Below, piece by piece: positions 1 through 10,189 of a stretch of DNA of 64,000 nucleotides; the first letter of the stretch is position 1; each line of letters begins with the position of its first letter. The DNA lies in contig CAWIOX010000029.1 in NCBI GenBank assembly GCA_963837775.1, forward strand, positions 496,001 to 560,000, given 5' to 3'. A program made the translations under genes and the position numbers. The stretch comes from CAWIOX01 sp963837775. GTDB lineage: Bacteria > Pseudomonadota > Gammaproteobacteria > Burkholderiales > Burkholderiaceae_D. The notes under the pieces are model-generated. The model did no database searches. It saw only the letters and a program-made list of their open reading frames with translations, and was not told where the DNA came from.

Positions 1-1
1 C

Positions 2-534
<533 letters not shown>

Positions 535-541
<7 letters not shown>

Positions 542-2907
542 TCCTGCGCCCGCTCGACCGCAAGCTGCTGCGCGACCTGTGGCGCATGCGCGGGCAGGCG
601 GTGGCGATTGCGCTGGTGGCGATGTGCGGGATCGCGACTTTCATCACGATGCGCGGCTCGTATGAGGCGCTGCTGTCGTCGCAGAGCGGCTACTACACGC
701 AATACCGCTTTGCCGATGTGTTTGCCAATCTGCGGCGTGCGCCGATCACGCTGCTGGAGCGGATGCGGGACATCCCCGGCGTCAATGCGGTCGAGGGACG
801 CGTGGTGTTCGATGCGACGCTGGATGTGCCGGGTCTGGATGAACCGGCCAGCGCACGGCTGGTGTCGCTGTCCGCCACGCCGGACACCCAGCTCAACCGC
901 GTCAGCATCCGCAGCGGGCGGATGATCGAAGCCGGCAATAAAAACGAAGTCCTGGCCAGCGAGTCGTTTGCCACGGCCAATGCGCTGCGCCCCGGCGATA
1001 CGCTGGTCGCGATCATCAACGGCCGCAAGGAAACCTTGCGCATCGTCGGGATTGCGATTTCGCCGGAATACGTGACCGAGATGAAAGGCAGCGGCGCTTT
1101 CCCCGACAACCAGCGCTTCGGCGTGTTGTGGATGGGATATGAGGCGCTGGCTGCGGCCAGCAATCTGCAGCATGCATTCAATGACGTCGCGCTCATCCTG
1201 GCGCCCCATGCCAGCGCGTCGCAGGTGATCGAGCGCCTGGACACCATGCTGGCGCCGTATGGCTCGCTCGGCGCGTATGCCCGCAACGATCAGCTGTCGC
1301 ATCACTTCCTGGAAAACGAACTGGCGCAGGATCGCGTGACCGGCACCGTGCTGCCTGCGATTTTTCTGGGGGTTGCGGCTTTTTTAATTCACAGCATCCT
1401 GCTGCGCCTGACCACGCTGCAAAGAACGCAGATCGCGATCCTGAAGAGTTTCGGCTACAGCAATCTGGCGGTCGGCCTGCATTACCTGAAATTTGCGCTG
1501 CTGACCGTGATGAGCGGCGGCATCGCCGGCATCGTGCTTGGCGCCTGGCTGGGGCACGAACTGGCCGGGATTTACGCCCGCTTCTTCCACTTTCCGACGC
1601 TGGTGTTTTCGCTGTCGGCGTTCTCGGTGACGCTGTCGCTGCTGATTGCCTTGCTGTCTGCGCTGCTTGGGACGATATTGGCAGTGCTGCGGGTATTGGC
1701 GCTGTCGCCGGCGCAAGCGATGCACCCGCCATCTCCCGCGCTGTTCAAGCCCGGACCGCTGGAACGGCTTGGCCTGCAACGGATCATCCCCTTGCCGGTG
1801 CGCATGATATTGCGCAATCTGGAGCGCAGCCCGCTCAAGGCGCTGTCTTCGGTCATCGGCCTGTCGCTGGCGCTGGCCTTGCTGATCACTGGCCAATATT
1901 CATATGACGCGCTGGAAGAAATCATCCGGATCCAATTCCGCAAGGCGCAGCGCGACGACGCGACGGTGGTGTTCAACGAAGCGCGCAATGCCCGCGTGGT
2001 GCACGATCTGGCCGCCCTGCCCGGCGTGCTGCGGGTGGAACCGTTCAGGAGCATGGCGGTCAAGCTGCGTTTTAAGCATCGCGAAAAGAAGACTGCGATC
2101 ACCGGACTGTACCCGGAGCGGCAATTGCGCCTGATTCTGGACGAGCGGGAACGTCCGGTTGCCCTGCCGCAGAACGGCATCGTGCTGACTACCAAATTGG
2201 CGCAGACGCTGGGCGTGACTTTTGGCGACATGCTGACTGTGGTGTTTATCGAAGGCCAACGAAAAACCGCCACGGTCAGGGTCGCCAACATCGTCGACGA
2301 GATGATCGGCCTGGCCGCGTATATGGATGCCAGTGCGCTGGGCAGGCTGGCCGCCGAACCGGATACGGTATCCGGCGCCTTGCTTGCGATTGATCCGCTG
2401 TACCAGCGCACCTTATTTCGCACGATGAAATCGATTCCTGCCATTGCCGGCCTCAACCTGCGGGAAGCCACCCTGAAAAGCTTCCTGGCGACGGTGGCCG
2501 AAAACCTGACCACCAGCACCACGGTGCTGATCGCCTTCGCCTGCATCATTGCGGTCGGGGTCGTGTATAACGCGGCGCGCATCGCGCTGTCGGAGCATGC
2601 GATCGAATTGGCCAGCCTGCGCATACTCGGCTTCACCCAATTTGAGGTCGGCGCAATGCTGCTCGGCGAACAGGCGATACTGACGCTGGCAGCGCTGCCG
2701 CTGGGTTGCGCGCTCGGCTATGGCCTGAGCGTCTTGTTGTCGGCACTGCTGAGCGAGGAAGTGTTCCGCATTCCTGCCGTGGTCAGCGGCAAGACCTTTT
2801 CCATTTCGATTGCCGTCGTGCTCGCTTCGGCCGCCGTCTCCGGCCTGCTGGTGTGGCGCAAATTGCAGCGACTGGATCTGATTGAAGTCCTGAAAAGCCG
2901 TGAATAA
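535..2907 (+). CDS. FtsX/MacB-type ABC transporter permease, 790 aa
   Basis: Inner-membrane permease of the exporter. A GTG start overlaps the end of the ATPase gene. There is one transmembrane helix near residues 18-42, a long extracytoplasmic (MacB-PCD-like) region, three helices around 270-400, a second start-like helix near 440-460, another periplasmic stretch, and a final three-helix FtsX block around 665-785. This duplicated FtsX layout (about 800 aa) is usual for DevC/YbjZ-like exporters of lipophilic or peptide substrates. It abuts the HlyD-type adaptor with no gap. The substrate is unknown. Confidence 0.9.
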
Positions 2908-4140
2908 ATGACAACCGAGTCCAACTCAAGTGCGCCGCCCCCGATGCCGAGCAAAACCGGCCTCGCCTTCAGAAAATGGCGTGGCGGCATCCTGGCCGTG
3001 GCGATCCTGCTCGGTGTTCTGTGGTTCCTGTTTGCGCCCAGTCCGGTCAAGGTGGAATTGGCCAAGGTGACGCAAGGTCCGATGCAGGTCAGCATCAACA
3101 ACCAGGGCCAGATACGCGCGCATGACAAATACATCGTGGCGGCGCCGGTCGCCGCCGAACTGGAACGCATCGCCTTGCGTGACGGCGACAAGGTTAAAAA
3201 AGACCAGGTGCTCGCGGTCCTGCATCAACTGCCGCTGGATGCGCGCCAGCAGCAAGAAGCGCTGGCGCGGCTGGATTCGGTCAAGGCACTGCTGCAAGAA
3301 GCCAGCGTACGCGTACAGCAAACCTATACCGACATGCAACTGGCGCGCAAGGAAAGGATTCGCATCGAAGGTCTGGTCCATAGCGGTTTCGTGTCATCAC
3401 AAGCGATGGACAAAGCGGTCGCCGCAGAAAAAAACAGCAGCGACGAATGGCGTGCGGCGCAATCGCGCCAGCAAGCAGCCGCTGCCGACGTCAGGAATGC
3501 GTCCTCTGCATTGATTGCATTTCAAAAGGCCGGGCACGACGGCAACCAACAGATCAGTCTGACATCGCCGGCAGACGGCTATGCATTGAAGGTGCATGAA
3601 ACCAGCGCCCGCACCGTCGGTGCCGGCACACCGCTGATCACCATTGGTGACACAGGAAAATATGAAGCAGTGGTCGATGTGCTGTCCACCGATGCGGTCA
3701 ACATCCACCCCGGCAACATCATGCTGATCGATGGCTGGGGTGGCGCCACCACCTTGCGCGCCAGAGTCCGTAGCGTGGAACCGCTGGCATTTACCAAAAT
3801 ATCCGCTCTTGGTGTGGAAGAACAACGCGTCAATGTGATTGCCGACCTGGTCGATGCGCCAGGCCCGCTGGGCGATGGCTACCGGATCGAAGCCCGCATC
3901 ATCATCTGGTCGGCACAGGATATTACCAAGGTGCCGGGCAGCAGCCTGTTTCGGGTCGGCGCTGCGTGGCATGTGTTTACCGTCAAAAATGGACGCGCCC
4001 GCCAGCGCGAGGTCCGGACCGGTCAGCGCAATCAGGACGAAACCCAGATCCTGTCCGGCCTTGCGCGCGACGACATCATCATCCGCTATCCCGGCAACCA
4101 GATTAGCGAAGGCGTACGCGTCACGGCAGACGCAGAGTGA
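2908..4140 (+). CDS. HlyD/MacA-type periplasmic adaptor (membrane fusion) protein, 410 aa
   Basis: It probably links the permease to an outer-membrane channel. The start ATG follows the permease stop directly (TAAATG), the last gene of the three-gene exporter operon. A cytoplasmic N-terminus is followed by one membrane anchor near residues 30-47. A split biotinyl-lipoyl domain flanks an alpha-helical hairpin rich in Q, A and R (about residues 105-205), and a beta-barrel domain follows. Length is normal for the family. No outer-membrane partner gene is visible downstream; the next gene is a stress protein with its own promoter. Confidence 0.9.
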   Translation: MTTESNSSAPPPMPSKTGLAFRKWRGGILAVAILLGVLWFLFAPSPVKVELAKVTQGPMQVSINNQGQIRAHDKYIVAAPVAAELERIALRDGDKVKKDQVLAVLHQLPLDARQQQEALARLDSVKALLQEASVRVQQTYTDMQLARKERIRIEGLVHSGFVSSQAMDKAVAAEKNSSDEWRAAQSRQQAAAADVRNASSALIAFQKAGHDGNQQISLTSPADGYALKVHETSARTVGAGTPLITIGDTGKYEAVVDVLSTDAVNIHPGNIMLIDGWGGATTLRARVRSVEPLAFTKISALGVEEQRVNVIADLVDAPGPLGDGYRIEARIIIWSAQDITKVPGSSLFRVGAAWHVFTVKNGRARQREVRTGQRNQDETQILSGLARDDIIIRYPGNQISEGVRVTADAE

Positions 4141-4151
4141 GCCGTACCAAG

Positions 4152-4165
4152 TTGAGAAAAATCAA
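4152..4165 (+). promoter_or_regulatory. FNR/Anr-type box upstream of the universal stress gene
   Basis: TTGAG-AAAA-ATCAA differs from the FNR consensus TTGAT-N4-ATCAA at one position. Its centre (4158.5) lies about 30 bp before a -10-like TAGTAT at 4185-4190. That spacing fits a class II activated promoter with the box near -41.5. Oxygen-responsive control of the downstream gene is inferred. Confidence 0.65.
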
Positions 4166-4244
4166 TATGATTAAATGCCAGCGATAGTATTTTGGCTCGG
4201 AAAAGCCTATTTTATGTGTACACAAAACGAATAAGGAATATGCC

Positions 4245-5084
4245 ATGTCTTATAAGACCATACTCGTGCATCTGGATGAATCCAGACGCACCGAGGAACG
4301 CATCAGAATTGCAGCCCAGATTGCAATGAACGAAGATGCCCACCTTGTCGGCGTTGCAATGACTGGTGTTTCCCGCTTTATTTATCAGAGTGCCCATATA
4401 GGCAATGGCGACCCGAATCTGGCAATGCATCTGGATTTCTTGCGGGAACGTGCTCGTGGCGTGCTGGAAATATTTGAACAAACCGTCATTAAACTGGGCG
4501 TGAATTCATTCGAAAAACGACTGGTCGACGATGAAGCAGGCGCCGGTGTCAGTATACAAGGCCGGTATAGCGATCTGATCGTGCTCGGCCAGTACGACCC
4601 CGATGAAACTTTCCCGGCGACCCTGTCCGATTTCCCCGAATATGTGATGCTGCACTCCGGTCGCCCGGTTCTGATCATTCCATACGCAGGACTCTTTCAA
4701 AGCATTGCAAAAAAAATACTTATTTCATGGGATGCCAGCAGGGAAGCCACCCGTGCAATCACGGATGCGATCCCTTTGCTGAGCAAAGCCAACATTGTCC
4801 AGGTTGCCGTATTTAACCCATTGAGCGCGGCTGATGAGCATGGCGAACAACCTGGCGCTGATATTGCCCTATTTCTTGCCCGCCATAACATCAATGTCGA
4901 AGTCATTCCGCAGCAAACAGAAATCGACATCGGCAATGCCTTATTGTCGCTGGTAAATGATCTCAATTCCGACATGATCGTGATGGGTGGTTACGGACAT
5001 GCCCGCTTCAGGGAAATGATACTGGGCGGTGTGACGCACACCGTGCTGAAAAGCATGACGATCCCGGTTCTGATTTCTCATTAA
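4245..5084 (+). CDS. Tandem universal stress protein (UspA family), 279 aa
   Basis: Cytoplasmic stress protein made of two Usp domains (about residues 1-145 and 150-279). The second keeps the nucleotide-binding pattern G-x2-G-x9-G (GGYGHARFREMILGG) near the C-terminus. In the first domain the corresponding segment is LGQYDPDETFPATLSDF and lacks it. A good ribosome site (AAGGA) precedes the ATG. The FNR-like box and the adjacent cbb3 oxidase cluster suggest induction at low oxygen; this is inference. Partner and client are unknown. Confidence 0.92.
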   Translation: MSYKTILVHLDESRRTEERIRIAAQIAMNEDAHLVGVAMTGVSRFIYQSAHIGNGDPNLAMHLDFLRERARGVLEIFEQTVIKLGVNSFEKRLVDDEAGAGVSIQGRYSDLIVLGQYDPDETFPATLSDFPEYVMLHSGRPVLIIPYAGLFQSIAKKILISWDASREATRAITDAIPLLSKANIVQVAVFNPLSAADEHGEQPGADIALFLARHNINVEVIPQQTEIDIGNALLSLVNDLNSDMIVMGGYGHARFREMILGGVTHTVLKSMTIPVLISH

Positions 5085-5098
5085 CCTATACAGGTCGT

Positions 5099-5187
5099 CT
5101 CTGTGAATGTTCGAAGCATCGGGAAGTTGCATGGAAGAGGCAAGCGAATGACATTAAGAATAACGTCGCTGCGGACACTTCACAGAG
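5099..5187. repeat. Separated 9-bp inverted repeat between convergent genes
   Basis: CTCTGTGAA at 5099-5107 is the exact complement of TTCACAGAG at 5179-5187. They lie 71 bp apart in the gap between the convergent usp and TauE/SafE-like genes. There is no T-tract, so terminator function is doubtful. The rest of the gap shows nothing else. Confidence 0.35.
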
Positions 5188-5213
5188 GTAATGCCCGATA
5201 TATCTGGCGCCAT

Positions 5214-5972
5214 TTAAGCGACTGGGGTCACACAAAATACAGCGGGAAGTCCATGCATGTCGTAATGCCACAAGCCGAATAAGCCGATGCCTATCAAAAA
5301 TGCAGCGCCCGCCCCTTTAATGACGAGAGGATACTTATGCTGCTTCAACAACTGCGCAATCCCCTGTGCGAAAAGCAAATAAGGCAAGGCGGCCAAGCCA
5401 AAGAGCAGCATCAGAACAGCGCCCGATCCTGCACTTCCTGACAGCAAGGAAAATGGCAGCACGCCATATACCAAACCACAGGGCATGCACCCCCACGCCA
5501 TTCCCACCAAAAAAGGGTGCCGGCGTGTTTGCGCTGAAAGTGAAAATCGCATCGGCAATTTGACTGCGGAGGTCAAATTGCCGGCAAATCTGGATAAAGT
5601 TGCAAATTCAGGAGAAAAGCCCGCCAATCGCAAGCCCAGCCAGATCAATGCAAGATTACCCAGAATAAACATCAGCATCTGAACCGGCAAAAAGGGCTTG
5701 AAAAGCAAACCCGCGGCACCGAGGGCGCCGACAGCAGCGCCGATTAAAAAATAGGTAAATAATCTGCCGGCGTGCAATAAAGCAGGTATGCGCCACCGCA
5801 TGATCCCGCCTTTTTGCTCAATATTTTCGACTGGCACAATCGGAATAGTTTTACGTCCGGATGCACCAGCGTTCGTGAGCATGTTGGCAAGTCCACCGCA
5901 CATTCCTATGCAATGTGCTCCGCCTAACAAACCGGCAGACAAGACTGCAGCAACCAAAGGGAGAGTGAGCAT
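5214..5972 (-). CDS. Sulfite exporter TauE/SafE-like membrane protein of the cco cluster, 252 aa
   Basis: Polytopic inner-membrane protein with about six hydrophobic segments. The first helix carries a cysteine motif (GGAHCIGMCGG), typical of the DsbD_2/TauE-like proteins that often accompany ccoGHIS genes. The cysteines could bind copper or cycle as thiols, and a role in cbb3 oxidase maturation is inferred only from position. It is the last minus-strand gene of the oxidase cluster, 89 bp after the small two-helix gene. A GC-rich hairpin lies in between, so it may be partly uncoupled from the genes above. The start chosen is the first ATG; its ribosome site is weak. Confidence 0.8.
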   Translation of the reverse strand: MLTLPLVAAVLSAGLLGGAHCIGMCGGLANMLTNAGASGRKTIPIVPVENIEQKGGIMRWRIPALLHAGRLFTYFLIGAAVGALGAAGLLFKPFLPVQMLMFILGNLALIWLGLRLAGFSPEFATLSRFAGNLTSAVKLPMRFSLSAQTRRHPFLVGMAWGCMPCGLVYGVLPFSLLSGSAGSGAVLMLLFGLAALPYLLFAQGIAQLLKQHKYPLVIKGAGAAFLIGIGLFGLWHYDMHGLPAVFCVTPVA

Positions 5973-6015
5973 GCTACCGGAATCATTTATGAAGAGTTAA
6001 GGTACGCAGACTAAA

Positions 6016-6042
6016 CGGCGCCATCCATGATGGAGGGCGCCG
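6016..6042 (-). terminator. GC-rich hairpin, possible terminator or attenuator
   Basis: CGGCGCC at 6016-6022 pairs with GGCGCCG at 6036-6042, and an inner TCCA/TGGA extends the stem. On the minus strand the stem is followed by a short T run (GTTTAG). It lies between the two-helix gene and the TauE/SafE-like gene. Confidence 0.5.
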
Positions 6043-6061
6043 GAGCGTAAGATATTGCAGC

Positions 6062-6319
6062 CTAGTGCGCCTCGACAAACAGCAAGGCAGTCAGGCTGCT
6101 GGCGATAGCGCCGACCAGCCAAAAAACAAAGAAACCAATGGTGTAGACACCAATGCTACTGAGGTGAATCCGGCTATCCAAAAGCATCAACTGCTCCGGA
6201 CTTACCAGACTGAACACCAAACCGCTGGTTACACATGCCATAAGGAATGATGGCCAAAATACGGACATCATGACATGCCGAAAATGAAAGACTGATCCAA
6301 TATTCTCAACTCGTTTCAT
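6062..6319 (-). CDS. Small two-helix membrane protein in the cco cluster, 85 aa
   Basis: Not recognised as a named family. The start chosen (MKRVENIG) has a strong ribosome site, AAGGAGG, six bases upstream; an in-frame ATG seven codons earlier lacks one. A basic N-terminus is followed by two hydrophobic segments, about residues 16-40 and 57-80. It lies 27 bp downstream of ccoH in the same direction and so is probably co-transcribed. A role in oxidase assembly is inferred from context only. Confidence 0.65.
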   Translation of the reverse strand: MKRVENIGSVFHFRHVMMSVFWPSFLMACVTSGLVFSLVSPEQLMLLDSRIHLSSIGVYTIGFFVFWLVGAIASSLTALLFVEAH

Positions 6320-6346
6320 GATGCCTCCTTGCCATTGCAACTACGA

Positions 6347-6901
6347 TCAATTCACCGCATTAAGCTTTAATGGTTTATGCATCGGATCGTGCCAGTCTGA
6401 TGTTAGTCGCCAATCAGAATCTTCGATCTTGATATGCCAGATTGCTATTTTATTACGTTCGATTGCAGTTGGCTGGGGAAAGGATAATTGATAAATCCCC
6501 GGCGTTACCTGCAATAGTGTTCCCCGACGAATTAACTCATTGACCAGGGAACTCGAGCTTGATTCGGCAATGCTCAATAACAAACTGGTTGGCAATGCTA
6601 CGTTGCTGTGCACCTTGACAGTGATAATTCCAGTGCCATTATCAAATTGCATGTCTGCCGACATCTTCCGTTCACGCGCATTGGCGTCGCGTCGGATATC
6701 CTTGTTGACCATCAATCCCTGCCTGTAATAATCCTCGGCCACCACTTTGTCTGCACCCTGATAAGCCAGAAAACCAGTATATAACGCTGCGCAAACCACG
6801 ATGAACGGGCCGGCAATAACCAGCCATACCCACGGCTCCTTGTACCAGTATACCCGACCACCATTGCCAGGTTTAAGACCTGCGTCAAGACCTGCCTGCA
6901 T
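6347..6901 (-). CDS. ccoH: FixH/CcoH family protein, 184 aa
   Basis: Membrane-anchored assembly factor for cbb3-type cytochrome c oxidase. A short cytoplasmic N-terminus with WYKEPWVW leads into one helix (about residues 26-48). The family motif region with EDYYRQGLMVNK follows, then a periplasmic beta-rich domain. Ribosome site AGGAGA precedes the ATG. It lies 9 bp after ccoG, in the usual ccoG-ccoH order. FixH proteins are known to be needed for stable oxidase assembly. Confidence 0.93.
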   Translation of the reverse strand: MQAGLDAGLKPGNGGRVYWYKEPWVWLVIAGPFIVVCAALYTGFLAYQGADKVVAEDYYRQGLMVNKDIRRDANARERKMSADMQFDNGTGIITVKVHSNVALPTSLLLSIAESSSSSLVNELIRRGTLLQVTPGIYQLSFPQPTAIERNKIAIWHIKIEDSDWRLTSDWHDPMHKPLKLNAVN

Positions 6902-6910
6902 GAATATCTC

Positions 6911-8323
6911 CTAACGTGGCATCAAGAAAACAGCTTTTTCAGTCACTGATACCGCCGCATTTTCTCTATCGCGAACGATGAATGTAATAGGGTTTGATCC
7001 TGGCCCTGCATTACCCTGCGGCACCCTGACCCGCACCGGTATTGCTTTCGAGGTAGCTGGCAAGAGAGAGAAATCGCGTTCAGAAAGTACTTCGACACCC
7101 TGAATGCCTGCCACTTCAATTGTAAAACTATGCGGCAATTCCTCCGTATTCATCACCTGTAGCCGATACACATTATCGACGGCACCAGTTTCTGTAACAC
7201 GCGGCAAACCGCGATCACGAATCACATCGACCTTCAAAGGCATGCGCAAAGCCAGAGTCAGTGCGGTCACCAGAATAATCAATCCCAAAATACTGGAATA
7301 AATCAAGGTACGGGTACGGAATACGTGCCGCCAGATGCCTCGCTGATCAAGTTTCTCGGCAAGAGCATGCTCGGTCGTGTAGCGTATCAAGCCTTTCGGA
7401 TAACCCATTTTATCCATGACCTGGTCACAGCCATCAATACAGGCAGCACAACCAATGCACTCGTATTGGAGACCATCACGGATATCAATTCCTGTTGGAC
7501 ATACCTGGACACATATATTGCAGTCAACACACGAACCCAATCCCAAGGTTTTGAGATCAGCCTTTTTGCTGCGCGAACCACGGGGTTCACCGCGCTCAAC
7601 GTCGTAAGTAATTGTCAGCGTGTCCTTGTCGAACATCGCGCTCTGGAAGCGTGCGTAAGGGCACATGTATTTGCATACCTGCTCCCGCATCCAGCCTGCG
7701 TTGCCATAAGTGGCGAAACCGTAAAACAGGATCCAGAATGATTCCCAAGGGCCAAGCTTGAATGCAAGCACCTCATGGGCCAATAAGTGAATCGGGGTGA
7801 AATAGCCGACAAAGGTAAAGCCGGTCCAGAGCGCAACCGCAATCCAGATGAAATGTTTGCTTGATTTAAGAAATATTTTCCGTGCCGACAGAGGCGCACT
7901 ATCGAGGCGCATACGTTTGGTACGATCACCTTCGATCTTGCGCTCTATCCACATGAAAATTTCTGTGTAGACAGTTTGTGGGCAAGCATAGCCACAGAAA
8001 AGACGCCCCGCTATCGCAGTGAATAAAAACAGGGCCAGAGCAGAAATAACCAACAATACTGCAAGATAAATGAAATCCTGTGGCCAAAGAACCAAGCCAA
8101 AGATATAGAACTTGCGAGAGGCCAGATCAAACAAAACCGCCTGACGATCGTTCCAGTTCAGCCACGCCCCTCCGTAAAAAATGATTTGGGTAAACCAAAC
8201 CATCACCCAGCGCCATGTAGCAAACCAACCGGTTAAGCCGCGTGGATAGATTTTTTTACGGACTTCAAAAAGAGTCTGTTCGATTTCTTTCTGACTGTAT
8301 TGCTTGAGCGGAGCTGATTCCAT
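6911..8323 (-). CDS. ccoG: CcoG/FixG cytochrome c oxidase accessory protein, 470 aa
   Basis: Inner-membrane iron-sulfur protein linked to copper reduction and delivery for cbb3 oxidase assembly. About five membrane segments are visible, with a NapH-like cysteine motif (CGYACPQ) near residue 110. A two-cluster ferredoxin domain follows (CVDCNICVQVCP and CIGCAACIDGCD, about residues 265-305). The C-terminus is an Ig-like FixG domain with ELPHSFTIEV. Length is typical. The gene starts 13 bp after ccoP stops. Confidence 0.95.
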   Translation of the reverse strand: MESAPLKQYSQKEIEQTLFEVRKKIYPRGLTGWFATWRWVMVWFTQIIFYGGAWLNWNDRQAVLFDLASRKFYIFGLVLWPQDFIYLAVLLVISALALFLFTAIAGRLFCGYACPQTVYTEIFMWIERKIEGDRTKRMRLDSAPLSARKIFLKSSKHFIWIAVALWTGFTFVGYFTPIHLLAHEVLAFKLGPWESFWILFYGFATYGNAGWMREQVCKYMCPYARFQSAMFDKDTLTITYDVERGEPRGSRSKKADLKTLGLGSCVDCNICVQVCPTGIDIRDGLQYECIGCAACIDGCDQVMDKMGYPKGLIRYTTEHALAEKLDQRGIWRHVFRTRTLIYSSILGLIILVTALTLALRMPLKVDVIRDRGLPRVTETGAVDNVYRLQVMNTEELPHSFTIEVAGIQGVEVLSERDFSLLPATSKAIPVRVRVPQGNAGPGSNPITFIVRDRENAAVSVTEKAVFLMPR

Positions 8324-8336
8324 TATTAAGAGTTAC

Positions 8337-9335
8337 CTACTTTTTCTCAGTAGTGCCCGCTGCATTTGCCAGCACTCCGATGATTTTAACATCTTCGGCA
8401 GAAACTGAAGCAGCAGGTGCATTATTGGAAAGGCCCCATACATAAGATGCCAGCAAATGAACTTTTGCATCGCCAAGAATGTTCTTATGCGCTGGCATGG
8501 TATTGCCTCGGCCTTTATTGATTGTTTCCATGATGGTATTGACATCGCCGCCATACAACCAGACCTTGTCGGTCAGATTAGGCGCGCCGACAATCTTGCT
8601 ACCTTTTCCATCAGCACCATGGCAGGCTGCGCATGCCATGAACTTCGGCTTGCCGAAAGCAGCCTTGATTGGATCATGGGTTGAACCAGACAGACTCAAT
8701 ACATAATTAGCAAGATTACGAACATCATCATCGGAACCCACTGCGGCACCCATTGGCGGCATCAGACCATGACGGCCATTACGGATCGTCTCTTCAATTG
8801 TCGCCGGCTCACCGCCATACAACCAGTCATTGTCAGTCAGATTCGGGAAACCTTTACTGCCTTGTGCATCAGAGCCATGGCATTGAGCACAAGAATTCAA
8901 GAACAGCCGCTCACCAATCGCATGCGCCTGAGGATCTTTTGCTACCGCAGGAATATCCATTGCGAGGTACTTATTGAACAAAGGAGCGTATTGTTTTTCG
9001 CCCGCTTTCATTTCCTCTTCATACTCGCCAGTTTGGCTCCAGCCCAACTTGCCTTGTGCGCCGCCGAAACCCGGGTACAAGACCAAATAGGCGACCGCAA
9101 AAACAATGGTGATATAAAAAAGATACATCCACCAGTTCGGTAACGGATTATTATTCTCACATAAATCACCATCCCATACGTGTCCGGTCGTCTCTGCTGG
9201 CAACGGTTTGCCATCAGCGCCTAATTTAACGCGCACCTTGGATTGAGACCACAACAAAAGGCCGCAACCAAAGATACTGACTCCCACCACAATGGCGATC
9301 CAGATGCTCCACCATTCACTAAAAAAATCTGCCAT
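8337..9335 (-). CDS. ccoP: cbb3-type cytochrome c oxidase diheme subunit CcoP, 332 aa
   Basis: Electron-entry subunit of the microaerobic terminal oxidase. Two N-terminal helices (about residues 8-30 and 66-85) are followed by two class I cytochrome c domains. Their heme motifs are CAQCH and CAACH, and methionine ligands are plausible in GLMPPMG and NTMPAHK. The acidic C-terminus is short. The start ATG lies two bases after the ccoQ stop. Confidence 0.96.
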   Translation of the reverse strand: MADFFSEWWSIWIAIVVGVSIFGCGLLLWSQSKVRVKLGADGKPLPAETTGHVWDGDLCENNNPLPNWWMYLFYITIVFAVAYLVLYPGFGGAQGKLGWSQTGEYEEEMKAGEKQYAPLFNKYLAMDIPAVAKDPQAHAIGERLFLNSCAQCHGSDAQGSKGFPNLTDNDWLYGGEPATIEETIRNGRHGLMPPMGAAVGSDDDVRNLANYVLSLSGSTHDPIKAAFGKPKFMACAACHGADGKGSKIVGAPNLTDKVWLYGGDVNTIMETINKGRGNTMPAHKNILGDAKVHLLASYVWGLSNNAPAASVSAEDVKIIGVLANAAGTTEKK

Positions 9336-9337
9336 GA

Positions 9338-9493
9338 TCAGTTTCCTGTCGTTCCAGTATCGTTATCTATCGGTAAGCGGGCAAGTTCTTCAAATCGCTC
9401 TTTGTTATTCCGGCTAAAAGCCCACAGCATGATGCCGACAAATACCACCAAGCTCACGACCGTTACAATGCTGCTCAACAATGTGAAGTCCAT
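9338..9493 (-). CDS. ccoQ: cbb3-type oxidase small subunit CcoQ, 51 aa
   Basis: A single-helix protein that stabilises the oxidase complex in species where it has been studied. The start at MDFTLLSS was chosen because GAGG lies five bases upstream and the 51-residue length matches the family; upstream in-frame codons would add an unlikely hydrophilic extension. The helix spans about residues 8-28 and is followed by FSRNNKERFEE, typical of CcoQ. Confidence 0.9.
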   Translation of the reverse strand: MDFTLLSSIVTVVSLVVFVGIMLWAFSRNNKERFEELARLPIDNDTGTTGN

Positions 9494-9544
9494 AAGTGCC
9501 TCGCTATTCATATTGCCGGGCGCAACTGAGCGCCCGGTCAAGCA

Positions 9545-10162
9545 TTAATTTTTATTTTTAATCGCTGTGCCAAGCACCTGCAAATAAGCAATCAGCGCAT
9601 CCTGCTCAGTCTTGCCTGTCACGTCTTCTGCAGCCTTGGCAATTTCCGCATCGGTGTACGGCACGCCAACTTTACGCAAGGCACCCATTTTCGGTGCTAT
9701 GTCCGCCGGATCGAGCTTATTGGCAGAAAGCCACGGGTAAGAAGGCATATTCGACTCAGGCACCACATCACGCGGATTGTTCAAGTGAATCCGATGCCAT
9801 TCGTCACTGTAACGCTCGCCTACACGGGCAAGATCTGGCCCGGTACGCTTGCTACCCCACTGGAATGGGTGATCATATACAGACTCACCGGCCACGGAAT
9901 AATGTCCATAACGCTCTGTCTCTGCCCGGAAAGGACGAATCATCTGAGAATGGCAGTTATAACAACCCTCCCGCTGATATATATCCCGCCCAGACAGTTG
10001 CAACGCGGTGTAGGGTTTCAAGCCTGCGACCGGCTGTGTCGTTGATTTTTGGAAAAACAATGGAACAATCTCCACCAAACCACCGACACTCACTACCAGA
10101 ATAACCAGCACTAACAATAAACCGACATTCTTTTCAATCAGTTCATGGGTAAATTTACGCAT
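9545..10162 (-). CDS. ccoO: cbb3-type oxidase monoheme subunit CcoO, 205 aa
   Basis: Membrane-anchored monoheme cytochrome c of the oxidase. The ATG at MRKFTHELIEKN has AGGAGA upstream; a TTG codon directly before it is not preferred. One helix (about residues 14-36) precedes the heme motif CYNCH within a conserved RPFRAETERYGHYS region, with a probable methionine ligand in SNMPSYPWL. It lies between ccoN and ccoQ as usual. Confidence 0.96.
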   Translation of the reverse strand: MRKFTHELIEKNVGLLLVLVILVVSVGGLVEIVPLFFQKSTTQPVAGLKPYTALQLSGRDIYQREGCYNCHSQMIRPFRAETERYGHYSVAGESVYDHPFQWGSKRTGPDLARVGERYSDEWHRIHLNNPRDVVPESNMPSYPWLSANKLDPADIAPKMGALRKVGVPYTDAEIAKAAEDVTGKTEQDALIAYLQVLGTAIKNKN

Positions 10163-10189
10163 CAATCTCTCCTAAAGGCGTCAGTTGGC

